Origin: CAWFSE01 sp963697565
GTDB lineage: Bacteria; Actinomycetota; Actinomycetes; CAVWCF01
DNA length: 64,000 nt
Assembly (NCBI GenBank): GCA_963697565.1
Contig: CAVOOM010000008.1
Location: forward strand, 62,001-126,000
Direction: 5' to 3'
A program made the translations under genes and the position numbers. The first letter of the stretch is position 1. Each line of letters begins with the position of its first letter. The notes beneath the pieces were generated by a model that was not told where the DNA came from, made no database searches, and was given only the letters and a program-made list of their open reading frames with translations. This document shows positions 44,434 to 51,950 of this stretch, piece by piece.

Positions 44434-45777
44434 CTACCCGCTCGCGGCGGGGGCCGGGTGGTCGTGCCCCCCGGCGGGGAGGGCACGCACGGACCGGGCA
44501 TCGGCCGCGTGCGCGACCAGGTCGGGGTGCGACAGCACCCGGACGGCGTCGTGCAGGGCAGCGGGCTCGATGAGGTCCTCCTCGGCGACCTTGAGGTCCT
44601 TGAGCTTGCGGGCGCTCACGAGGACGCGCGTCTCCAACGAGCCGATCGCGGTGTTGTAGTCCCGCACGACGGCGTTGACCGAGCGGCCCAGCTTGTCCAG
44701 GTGGCCGCCCAGGGTGCCCAGCCGCTCGTACAGCTCGCGGCCGAGTTCGAAGACCAGCCGGGCGTTGTCGGCCAGGGCGTCTTGGCGCCACGCGAAGGCC
44801 ACCGTGCGCAGGGTGGCGAGCAGCGTCGTGGGGGTGGCCACGATGACCTGCTTCTTCATCGCGTACTCAAGCAGCGCGGGCTCGTGCTCAAGGGCGTAGA
44901 CGAGGAACGACTCACCAGGCACGAACATCACGACGAACTCGGGGCTCTGCGAGAACTGCCGCCAGTACGCCTTGCCGGCGAGCTGGTCGACGTGGGTGCG
45001 CAAATGCCGTGCGTGCGCCTGCATGCGGGTGCGGGCGGTCTCGTCGTCGTCAGAGGCGCTGGCCTCGAGGAAGGCCGACAGCGAGACCTTGGCGTCGACG
45101 ACGATCTGCTTGCCGCCGGCGAGGCGCACGACGAGGTCGGGCCGCTGGACCCCGTCGTCGCCGGACTGGGTGGCCTGGGTGTCGAAGTCGCAGTGCTCGA
45201 CCATGCCGGCGAGCTCGACGATGCGGGCCAGCTGCAGCTCGCCCCAGGCTCCGCGGGCCTGCGGCGCGCGCAGCGCCTGGACCAGGCCCCGGGTCTCGGC
45301 CTGCAGGGCCTCGGCGGTGTGCCGGGAGAGCTGGACCTGCTCCAGCAGGGACGCGTGAGACGTGGCGCGCTCGCGGTCGGTGCGCTCGATCTGCTGCTCG
45401 ACCTTGCCGAGGGTCTCCTTGATCGGGGTGAGGAGGGTCTGCACCTCGACTGTGCGCTTGGCGAGCTCGGCGGTCTGGGCCTGGTGGGACTGGGCCAGCC
45501 GCTCCTGGGCCAGGTCGATGAACGCGGTGTTGTTGCGCTGCAGGGCGTCGGAGGCCAGCGCCTGGAACTGCTCGGCCAGGCGCTGCTGGTCGTCGCGGAG
45601 GGCGACGAGCCGCTCGGCCGCGTGCGTGCGCTCGGAGTCGAGCTCAGCGCGGGTGGCCGCGAGCCTGGCCTCGGCCGAGCCGGCCCGGTTGCGCGCGAGG
45701 GTCCAGCCGACGGCGTACCCGAGGGCCACGCCGACGGCGATGCCGAGGGCGAGGAGGAGCAGGGCGGAGAGGTCCAT
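44434..45777 (-). CDS. rmuC: DNA recombination protein RmuC homolog
   Basis: 447 residues. It has an N-terminal transmembrane anchor (LLLLALGIAVGVALGYAVGW), a coiled coil over residues ~35-170, then the RmuC nuclease-like domain. The domain has RGAWGELQLARIVELAGM, RPDLVVRLAGGKQIVVDAKVSLSAF, SPEFVVMFVPGESFLVYAL and QVIVATPTTLLATLRTVAFAW. It limits inversions between repeats in E. coli; the role in actinobacteria is less studied. The frame is intact. It is divergent from ychF, separated by 70 bp. Confidence 0.93.
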   Translation of the reverse strand: MDLSALLLLALGIAVGVALGYAVGWTLARNRAGSAEARLAATRAELDSERTHAAERLVALRDDQQRLAEQFQALASDALQRNNTAFIDLAQERLAQSHQAQTAELAKRTVEVQTLLTPIKETLGKVEQQIERTDRERATSHASLLEQVQLSRHTAEALQAETRGLVQALRAPQARGAWGELQLARIVELAGMVEHCDFDTQATQSGDDGVQRPDLVVRLAGGKQIVVDAKVSLSAFLEASASDDDETARTRMQAHARHLRTHVDQLAGKAYWRQFSQSPEFVVMFVPGESFLVYALEHEPALLEYAMKKQVIVATPTTLLATLRTVAFAWRQDALADNARLVFELGRELYERLGTLGGHLDKLGRSVNAVVRDYNTAIGSLETRVLVSARKLKDLKVAEEDLIEPAALHDAVRVLSHPDLVAHAADARSVRALPAGGHDHPAPAASG

Positions 45778-45847
45778 GCCGCCATGGTCTCGGGGGGCAC
45801 CGACAGAATGCGGGCCCATCGCGCCGCCCCGCCTAGACTCGCCGCCC

Positions 45848-46921
45848 GTGAGCCTCCAGATCGGGATCGTCGGCCTCCCCAACGTCGGCAAGTCCACCCT
45901 GTTCAACGCGCTGACGAAGAACGACGTGCTGGCGGCCAACTACCCGTTCGCGACGATCGAGCCCAACGTCGGTGTCGTGGCCGTGCCCGATCCGCGGCTG
46001 GCGGTCCTCGCAGAGGTCTTCGGCTCGGCCCGCATCCTGCCGGCGACGGTCGAGTTCGTGGACATCGCCGGCATCGTCCGGGGCGCGTCGGAAGGCCAAG
46101 GCCTCGGCAACAAGTTCCTGGCCCACATCCGCGAGGCCGACGCCATCTGCCAGGTCATCCGAGTCTTCGACGACCCCGACGTGGTGCACGTCGATGGCGA
46201 GGTGTCGCCGGCCGCCGACATCGAGACCATCAACACCGAGCTGATCCTGGCCGACCTGCAGACCCTGGAGAAGGCCGTTCCCCGACTGCAGAAGGAGGCG
46301 CGGATCAACAAGGACCGCGCCGAGGCCCTGGCCGCCGCCGAGCAGGCGCAGGACGCCCTGCAGCGCGGGGTCACGATCTTCGCCTCGGGGCTCGACCGCG
46401 AGGTGCTTCGCGAGCTGTCGCTGCTCACCGCCAAGCCGTTCCTGTACGTCTTCAACATGGACGACTCCGAGCTCGGCGACGAGGACCTCAAGGACCGCAT
46501 GCGGGCGCTCGTGGCGCCCGCCGAGGCGGTCTTCCTCGACGCCAAGATCGAGTTCGAGCTCGCCGAGTTGGACGACGCCGAGGCGCTTGAGCTGCTGCAG
46601 TCCATGGGCCAGGAGCAGCCGGGGCTCGAGCTGCTGGCGCGGGTCGGCTTCGACACCCTGGGCCTGCAGACGTACCTCACCGCCGGGCCCAAGGAGGCCC
46701 GCGCCTGGACGATCCACAAGGGCGACACCGCGCCCAAGGCCGCCGGGGTCATCCACACCGACTTCGAGCGCGGCTTCATCAAGGCCGAGGTGGTCGCCTT
46801 CGACGACCTCGTCGAGGCTGGGTCGATGCATGAGGCGAAGGCCCGCGGCAAGGTGCGGATCGAGGGCAAGGACTACGTGATGGCCGACGGCGACGTGGTC
46901 GAGTTCAGGTTCAACGTCTAG
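45848..46921 (+). CDS. ychF: Redox-regulated ATPase YchF (OLA1 family)
   Basis: 357 residues. The P-loop is IVGLPNVGKSTLFNAL. The TRAFAC switch regions are ANYPFATIEPNVGVV and FVDIAGIVRGASEGQGLGN. A central coiled coil comes next, followed by a C-terminal TGS domain (LQTYLTAGPKEARAWTIHKGDTAPKAAGVIHTDFERGFIKAEV). It binds ATP rather than GTP and associates with ribosomes. The GTG at 45848 is the conserved start (VSLQIGIVG). The frame is intact. Confidence 0.96.
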   Translation: MSLQIGIVGLPNVGKSTLFNALTKNDVLAANYPFATIEPNVGVVAVPDPRLAVLAEVFGSARILPATVEFVDIAGIVRGASEGQGLGNKFLAHIREADAICQVIRVFDDPDVVHVDGEVSPAADIETINTELILADLQTLEKAVPRLQKEARINKDRAEALAAAEQAQDALQRGVTIFASGLDREVLRELSLLTAKPFLYVFNMDDSELGDEDLKDRMRALVAPAEAVFLDAKIEFELAELDDAEALELLQSMGQEQPGLELLARVGFDTLGLQTYLTAGPKEARAWTIHKGDTAPKAAGVIHTDFERGFIKAEVVAFDDLVEAGSMHEAKARGKVRIEGKDYVMADGDVVEFRFNV

Positions 46922-46940
46922 CGACTGGGGGGCTCGAGCC

Positions 46941-47498
46941 TTGCTGATCTACTCGATGGGCGTCTCAGCGGACGGCTTCATCGCCGACCGCGACGGCGGG
47001 TTCGACTGGTCCGAACCCGACGAGGAGCTGTTTCGGTTCCACCTCCAGCAGGTCGCCAGCTCGGCGGCTTCCTGTTGGGTCGCAGGCTCTACGAGACCAT
47101 GGCTGGTGTGGGAGACGGACGCGTCGTTGCGCGACACCCCGCTCGGCGCCGCGTTCGCCGATGCCTGGTGCGCCATCCCGAAGGTCGTGTTCAGCCGAAC
47201 GCTCGACGGCGTTCAGGGCCATGCCCGCCTGGCTGAGGCGACGCTGGCCGAAGAGATCGCCGGTGCGCTCGCCTCGACCGACAAGGACGTGGGGATCGGC
47301 GGCGCCGGTCTGGCCGCGACAGCGATCGAGCTCGGCCTCGTCGACGAGTTGAGCATGTTCCGTCACCCGATCGTGGTCGGCGGTGGTACGTCCTTCTTCC
47401 CGCCCGTCGCCGAAGGCATCCGACTGGAACTGGTCGAGACAGCGGAGTTCGGCTCCCGCGTGATCTACGAGCGCTACCGGCGTGCGCCGCTCTCGTGA
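46941..47498 (+). CDS. Dihydrofolate reductase family (RibD C-terminal-like) protein, two compensating frame changes
   Basis: 185 residues. It opens LLIYSMGVSADGFIADRDGGFDW, has KVVFSRTLDGVQGHARL and KDVGIGGAGLAATAIELGLVDEL, and ends FRHPIVVGGGTSFFPP then RLELVETAEFGSRVIYERYR. This is the DHFR-like/RibD_C fold that binds NADPH. Between about 47060 and 47103 the frame slips; the other frame reads LGGFLLGRRLYETM, the conserved NADPH-loop helix. TTG at 46941 is the likely start. The physiological substrate is unknown. Confidence 0.8.
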   Translation: MLIYSMGVSADGFIADRDGGFDWSEPDEELFRFHLQQVASSAASCWVAGSTRPWLVWETDASLRDTPLGAAFADAWCAIPKVVFSRTLDGVQGHARLAEATLAEEIAGALASTDKDVGIGGAGLAATAIELGLVDELSMFRHPIVVGGGTSFFPPVAEGIRLELVETAEFGSRVIYERYRRAPLS

Positions 47499-47628
47499 TG
47501 CCCTGACGGCGCCGAACCGGGTCGAGTACGGCTTCAACGTGTGGCCGACAGCCCATGGGCTGCTGCCCCGGGGCCGCGGCCCCCGTTCGGCCCGCGCCGG
47601 ACGTCGCCGACGCGCCTCGTCCACGGCC

Positions 47629-48099
47629 CTACGCCAGGATCGCGGCCAGTCGGTCCTCGAACGCCTGCTCGCTGGCGGTGACCTTGTCTCCGCCGCCCAT
47701 GAAGCCGGCGCCGAGGCGCTCGACCACGGCGTGCGCGGATGCGGTGAGCACCTCGCGGAGCTGCCCGTACTCCTCCCGGGACAGGTGTGCGCGCGCCACG
47801 GCGACGCCGGCCTCGATTCCCGCGACGAGGAGGGCGAGCGCCCCCGCGGCGTCGTCGACCTTGTGCGGGTCGTGCGGCTCCCCTGACGGGGATGAGGGGG
47901 CCGTGGATAGCAGCGCTTGGAGGACGGGATTGTCTGGGTAGCGCTTGGCGCCGTCGGAGAGCGCCTCGACGCCAGCCTTGAGCTCGCGGACACCGGGCAT
48001 CAGATGCCCGTCGGACACACAGGCGGCCACGATCACCTCACCCGCGAGGGCCGTGACCTTGCCCCACTCCTCGTCGCTGAACAGCTCTCGCGTGGTCAT
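47629..48099 (-). CDS. Hypothetical protein, helical, cytoplasmic
   Basis: 156 residues with no signal or transmembrane segment. It is Ala-rich and helical. Its sequence includes LFSDEEWGKVTALAGEVIVAACVSDGHLMPGV, then GVEALSDGAKRYPDNPVLQALL, then REEYGQLREVLTASAHAVVERLG. I do not recognise it. It is 7 bp downstream of the GNAT gene stop on the same strand, so the two are probably co-transcribed. It may be a general stress or tellurite-type accessory protein, but that is only a guess. The gap 47499-47628 before it holds nothing recognisable. Confidence 0.65.
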   Translation of the reverse strand: MTTRELFSDEEWGKVTALAGEVIVAACVSDGHLMPGVRELKAGVEALSDGAKRYPDNPVLQALLSTAPSSPSGEPHDPHKVDDAAGALALLVAGIEAGVAVARAHLSREEYGQLREVLTASAHAVVERLGAGFMGGGDKVTASEQAFEDRLAAILA

Positions 48100-48106
48100 C
48101 GAAGCC

Positions 48107-48583
48107 TCACCCTGCTCCTGGCGCCTGGCCGGTCATCAGCATCAGCACGCCCTGCTCGTCGTCCTCCCCGCGGCGGAAGCCGCACGCAGCGTAGAACGCC
48201 TCGGCGTCGGGGTTGTCGGCCAGGACCCACACGTCGGACAGCCGAGCCCCCTCGGCCCACGCGCGGAGCTCGGCGATCAGCGCCCGGCCGACCCCCTGCC
48301 TACGGTGCGCCTCGCGCACGCCGATTGCGTAGAGCAGCAGCTCGCGGCCCACCCCCGAGGGCATCGGCAGCAGGTGGCAGAGCAGCTCGCCGACGACGTG
48401 CCCCTCGCGCTCGGCCACCCAATGCAGCACGGCCGGGTTGGCGAGGTAGGCCTCGGCGTCGGCGGGGGCAAGCGGCGGCTCGGGATTGCTGCGGTCGGCG
48501 AGGTCGAAGTCGGCAGCCTCCCGAGCGATCAGCGCAAGGGTCTCTGCGTCGTCTGGCCCGAGCCGGCGGACGGCGATCTCCAT
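48107..48583 (-). CDS. GNAT family N-acetyltransferase
   Basis: 158 residues. The acetyl-CoA loop is EAHRRQGVGRALIAELRAWA (R/Q-x-x-G-x-G). Preceding strands are VLHWVAEREGHVVGELLCHLLPMPSG and ELLLYAIGVREA. The end reads VWVLADNPDAEAFYAACGFRRGEDDEQGVLMLM. It resembles aminoglycoside 3-N-acetyltransferase type I (AAC(3)-I) in layout, but the substrate is not established. The frame is intact. A 38-bp palindrome lies just upstream of its start. Confidence 0.85.
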   Translation of the reverse strand: MEIAVRRLGPDDAETLALIAREAADFDLADRSNPEPPLAPADAEAYLANPAVLHWVAEREGHVVGELLCHLLPMPSGVGRELLLYAIGVREAHRRQGVGRALIAELRAWAEGARLSDVWVLADNPDAEAFYAACGFRRGEDDEQGVLMLMTGQAPGAG

Positions 48584-48621
48584 CCACCGAGGCTAGTGAG
48601 TCTCGGTGTCCGCGCTGACGG

Positions 48622-48659
48622 CCTGTGGATGAGTCTTCCGCGGAAGACTCATCCACAGG
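48622..48659. repeat. 38-bp perfect palindrome, copy 1
   Basis: A 19-bp arm (CCTGTGGATGAGTCTTCCG) is followed directly by its exact reverse complement, with no loop, in the divergent space between the GNAT and ferredoxin genes. A second, imperfect copy lies at 49065-49102 on the other side of the ferredoxin gene. It could be a REP/MITE-type element, a cruciform or a large operator. The ends resemble DnaA-box core ATCCACA but do not match the full box. Confidence 0.8.
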
Positions 48660-48808
48660 GTGCCTCCTCCCTCACCGGCTTCCACCCCCTCCCGCCACGG
48701 GCCCTGCTAAGCCTCGGGCAGCGCTCGCGGCGCGCGCGGCAGATCGGCAGGTTCGGGCATCATGAAGGGCGCCGCGCCACCTACGTCCTTTCGCGAGGGA
48801 GCCCGCCC

Positions 48809-49015
48809 ATGAAGGTCGCCGTCGACTACGACGTCTGCGCGTCCACCGGCACCTGCACCAACGTGGCCCGCGAGATCTTCGAGATCCGGGCGGACGGGTA
48901 CTTGTATGTGCTCGTCGGTGGCGAAGAGCGCCTGCCTGACGCCCTGGTGGGGAAGGCGCAAGAGGCCGCCGACCTGTGCCCCACAGGCGCCATCTCCCTC
49001 GTTGACGAGGGGTAG
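48809..49015 (+). CDS. Ferredoxin, [3Fe-4S]/[4Fe-4S] single-cluster type
   Basis: 68 residues. The opening is KVAVDYDVCASTGTCTNVA and the end is EAADLCPTGAISLVDEG. Cysteines in C-x5-C ... CP spacing fit a one-cluster ferredoxin with a 3Fe-4S centre, as partners of P450s have in actinobacteria. A possible partner in the window is the P450 at 19571-20816 or the bilin-reductase-like protein encoded next door. GCGAGGGA lies 8 nt before the ATG. The frame is intact. Confidence 0.9.
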   Translation: MKVAVDYDVCASTGTCTNVAREIFEIRADGYLYVLVGGEERLPDALVGKAQEAADLCPTGAISLVDEG

Positions 49016-49064
49016 CGAGCCGCGGGCCAGCCGGTCCGGCCAGCCCGCGGCAGCGGCCGAGCGG

Positions 49065-49102
49065 CTTGTGGACGAGTCTTCCGCGGGGGACTCCTCCACA
49101 GG
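49065..49102. repeat. 38-bp palindrome, copy 2 (imperfect)
   Basis: CTTGTGGACGAGTCTTCCGC and its partner half share the plan of copy 1 but have about five differences, giving broken symmetry. It sits 50 bp after the ferredoxin stop, between two convergent genes. Its drift against the perfect copy 1 suggests a repeat family. Confidence 0.7.
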
Positions 49103-49148
49103 CGGCCCGGCGGCGATGGGACGCTGCCGGAGCGCGGGGTGATGCGGT

Positions 49149-50039
49149 TCAGTACCTGCGGAGCACCTCGAGGGTGACGATCCCGAAGCCGTCGGAAGAA
49201 GCGCCGGACTCGACCCGCTCCCGCCAAGGTGCCTGCTGGCCCTCGGGCGCGGAGAGCACCTCGGTCTGCGCCGGCTCATCCCACACGATCCGCCGCTGCG
49301 CGTCGACCCACGGCTTCGGGGCGTCCTCGCCTGGGACGCGGTGCACGTAGGCGGGGTCGTCGCCGCACTCGATCTCGACGAACGCGTCAGCGGCGGCCTT
49401 GCCCCAGGCGCGCGCGAAGAAGCCGTAGGCGGGGTCGTGGTGGTGGAGTTGGTGCTTGAACTTGTAGATCGCGTTGGCGGTGAGGTCGCGGCGAGGCCCC
49501 TCGGCCGCCGGCGGCCCGGGCCGGTAGAACGCGTCCAGCCAGACGTCGGCGTAGTCGCCCACCGCGTCCACGAACCGCTCCTCGTCCAGCTCGCGGTAGT
49601 TCGCGTGGAGCAGGTGCGGCGAGCAGATGCCCTGCAGCCAGGCCGTCTCGGTGGGCTCCAGGCCAAGCGCGGCGCGGTGCCGCTCGGCGACCGGCGCGAG
49701 GGGGGACAGATCCGCGTCGGGCACCGTGGGGCTGATGTCGAGCAGGGCGATCGAGCGGTCGCCCACCCCGCCGAGCTGCACGGTGAAGATCGGCAGCTCG
49801 TACTCGGGGCGCGGGAACGCCATGACGACGATTCCGCGCATCCGCCCGCCGATCACGTACTCCTCGAGGACCAGCCGCGCGAGCAGGGGGGTGGTGTGCG
49901 ACTCGACCCGCAACCAGGTGTCGCCCTCGGGGGAGTGCCGCGCGACGTGGAAGTCCAATCGGTCTTCGGGCGTCAGCTCGCCGGCGAAGGCGCTGAGGAA
50001 GCGATCGATCGGAGCGCGGACATCGGTCAGCCTGGGCAT
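49149..50039 (-). CDS. Uncharacterised protein resembling ferredoxin-dependent bilin / red chlorophyll catabolite reductases
   Basis: 296 residues, soluble. The middle reads GIVVMAFPRPEYELPIFTVQLGGVG then RSIALLDISPTVPDADLSPLAPV. This is like the conserved F-P-R-x-x-x-(D/E)-L-P-I-F ... (L/V)D-(L/I)-x-P block of ferredoxin-dependent bilin reductases (PcyA/HY2) and the related RCC reductases. A later segment reads LTANAIYKFKHQLHHHDPAYGFFARAWGKAAADAFVEIEC. A ferredoxin gene lies directly beside it (convergent). I am not certain of the family; it could be an unrelated DUF. The ATG at 50039 is the natural start and the frame is intact. Confidence 0.45.
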   Translation of the reverse strand: MPRLTDVRAPIDRFLSAFAGELTPEDRLDFHVARHSPEGDTWLRVESHTTPLLARLVLEEYVIGGRMRGIVVMAFPRPEYELPIFTVQLGGVGDRSIALLDISPTVPDADLSPLAPVAERHRAALGLEPTETAWLQGICSPHLLHANYRELDEERFVDAVGDYADVWLDAFYRPGPPAAEGPRRDLTANAIYKFKHQLHHHDPAYGFFARAWGKAAADAFVEIECGDDPAYVHRVPGEDAPKPWVDAQRRIVWDEPAQTEVLSAPEGQQAPWRERVESGASSDGFGIVTLEVLRRY

Positions 50040-50152
50040 GGCCGCACCCTAAGGCCGGACGGCCCCGGTCGAGCCCCTTGACCCCCCAACGCGGGCCGTT
50101 CGACTCTCCGCCGGACTTGACGGCTTCGGCAGACTCGGGGGCATCCCGGTTG

Positions 50153-50170
50153 CCCGGACCTCGGTCCGGG
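50153..50170. promoter_or_regulatory. 18-bp palindrome (CCCGGACC-TC-GGTCCGGG) upstream of the synthase locus
   Basis: Two perfect 8-bp arms with a 2-bp centre lie 36 bp before the acyl-CoA dehydrogenase ATG, the first gene of the synthase locus. It may be a regulator operator or an mRNA hairpin. A TTGACG at 50117-50122 could be a -35 element but no convincing -10 was seen. Confidence 0.45.
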
Positions 50171-50205
50171 GGCTTATCGCTACGCGCCCGAAAGGCCCGC
50201 GCCCT

Positions 50206-51895
50206 ATGTCAGTCGCTCCTGTAGTCGGTCTCGACCGCGAGACCCTCGACTTCACCCTTGAGGCCATCCGGGAGTTCGCGGCGCGGCACCTGCCCGACGA
50301 GCGCCTGCTTGAGCTGGATCACCTCGACGAGTGCCCGGTCGACACCGTTCGCCTGATGTGCGGCGAGGAGCTGGGGATCCAGCTGGTCTTCGTCCCCGAG
50401 GAGTACGGCGGGATGGGCGCCAGCGCCTTCGACGTCTACCGGGTCTGCGAGGCGATGGCCGGTATCGACCTGGGGGTGGCCACCAGCGTGCTCGCGACGT
50501 TCCTCGGCACCGACCCGATCACGGTCGGGGCCACCGAGGAGCAGAAGGCGCGCTGGCTCGGAGAGGTCGCCGAGGACGGCGCGCTCTACGCGTACGGCGC
50601 GACCGAGCCGGAGGCCGGCAGCGACCTCGGTTCGCTGCGGACGAAGGCCACGCCGATCATGGACGGCGACGTGGTGACCGGCTACCGGATCACCGGCCGC
50701 AAGCAGTGGATCAGCAACGGCGGGGTGGCCGACGGATACACGATCCTGGCCAACGCCCCGGGCGGCCCCACCTGGTTCGTGGTCAAGCGGGGCGCGGAGG
50801 GCTTCACCCAGGCCAAGCCCGAGGACAAGCACGGGATCCGGCTGTCGAACACCGCGGCGCTCGTGCTCGAGGACGTCGAGGTCGGCGCCGACGCCCTCGT
50901 CGGCGAGGTCGAGGGCCAAGGGCTGTGGCAGGCCCAGCAGGTCTTCGGCTACACCCGCCTCAACGTCGGCGACCTTCGGCCTCGGCGCCGGGTGGGCCGC
51001 CCTCGACCGCGCGATCACGTACTCCACGACCCGGATCCAGGCGGGCGGGCCGCTGTCGGAGAAGCAGGGCTACACCCACAAGCTGATCGTTCCCCACGCC
51101 GTGCGGCTGGAGGCGTCGCGCGCCTACATCGAGGAGACCGCCGAGCGCATCGACGCGGGGGAGGGCAGCCTCAACACCGAGGGCGCCATCGCCAAGTACC
51201 TCGCGACGGAGAGCGCCAACGCCGCGGCCGACGCCAGCATCCAGGCGATGGGCGGCTACGGATACACCCGCGAGTACCTCGTGGAGAAGATCAAGCGCGA
51301 CGTCCGGATCACGACGATCTACGAGGGCACCTCGGAGATCATGGAGATGACGATCGGGCGCGACCGCTGGCAGCAGCACCTCAAGACGCAAGGGGCGTAC
51401 TACCGCGACGCGGCGCTCGCCCTTGAGCGGCTGCACGCCTCCGCGCCGGCGGTCGGCGCCGACGTCGCCGCCCTGGGCCTGCACGCGCTGGGCGGGCTGC
51501 TCGAGTGGGCGCGGGTCGGCCGGCTGACCCGCAACCAGCACATCCTGTTCCGCCTCGGCGAGCTGATCGCCTACGCGGAGCCCGCCGCGTCCTTCGCCCG
51601 CCGCGCCGCGCGTGCCGCGGCCGGGACGCTGTCGGACAAGGCCGAGCGCGGCTTCGACGCCGAGGGGCTCGCGACGCTGTCGCGGATCTTCGCGCGCGAG
51701 GCCGCCGAGCGGGTCTCCACCGAGGGGATGCGGCTCGTGGTGGGCGCAGGCGGGGCCGACCCCGCGCACCTGCCTCAGCTCGCGCAGGCCCTCCGGGTGA
51801 GCGAGATCCAGGCGGCCCAGGTCGGCCTGATCCCGGACATGGACGCCGCGGTCGCCGCGGTCTACCGCCGAGCCGAGCACGGCCACCACGCGTGA
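50206..51895 (+). CDS. Acyl-CoA dehydrogenase (one inserted base)
   Basis: FAD enzyme of about 562 residues that would make a 2-enoyl thioester. Features: GIQLVFVPEEYGGMGASAFD, ALYAYGATEPEAGSDLGSLRTKA, GYRITGRKQWISNGGVADG, and the FAD/active-site end QAMGGYGYTREYLVEKIKRDVRITTIYEGTSEI with the catalytic Glu. A further 170-residue helical C-terminal extension follows. One extra C near 50973 separates LNV and GDFGLGAGWAALDRAI. It is the first gene of the synthase locus. It could set a double bond in the product, working on an acyl-CoA or a carrier-bound chain; the latter is inference. Confidence 0.88.
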
Positions 51896-51950
51896 CCGAC
51901 CCGACCCGACCCGTACCGACCCGACCCACCCACACGCAGGAGAGCACGCC

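Noticed and set aside
48622..48659. DnaA-box pair / replication origin
   Set aside because: The arms contain ATCCACA but not a full TTATCCACA or TTGTCCACA box, there is no cluster, and no dnaA or dnaN gene is near.
51896..51935. GACCC-type pentamer repeats between the dehydrogenase and KS-AT genes as a phase-variation tract
   Set aside because: The run is short, imperfect and outside coding sequence and the promoter core; nothing indicates a switching role.
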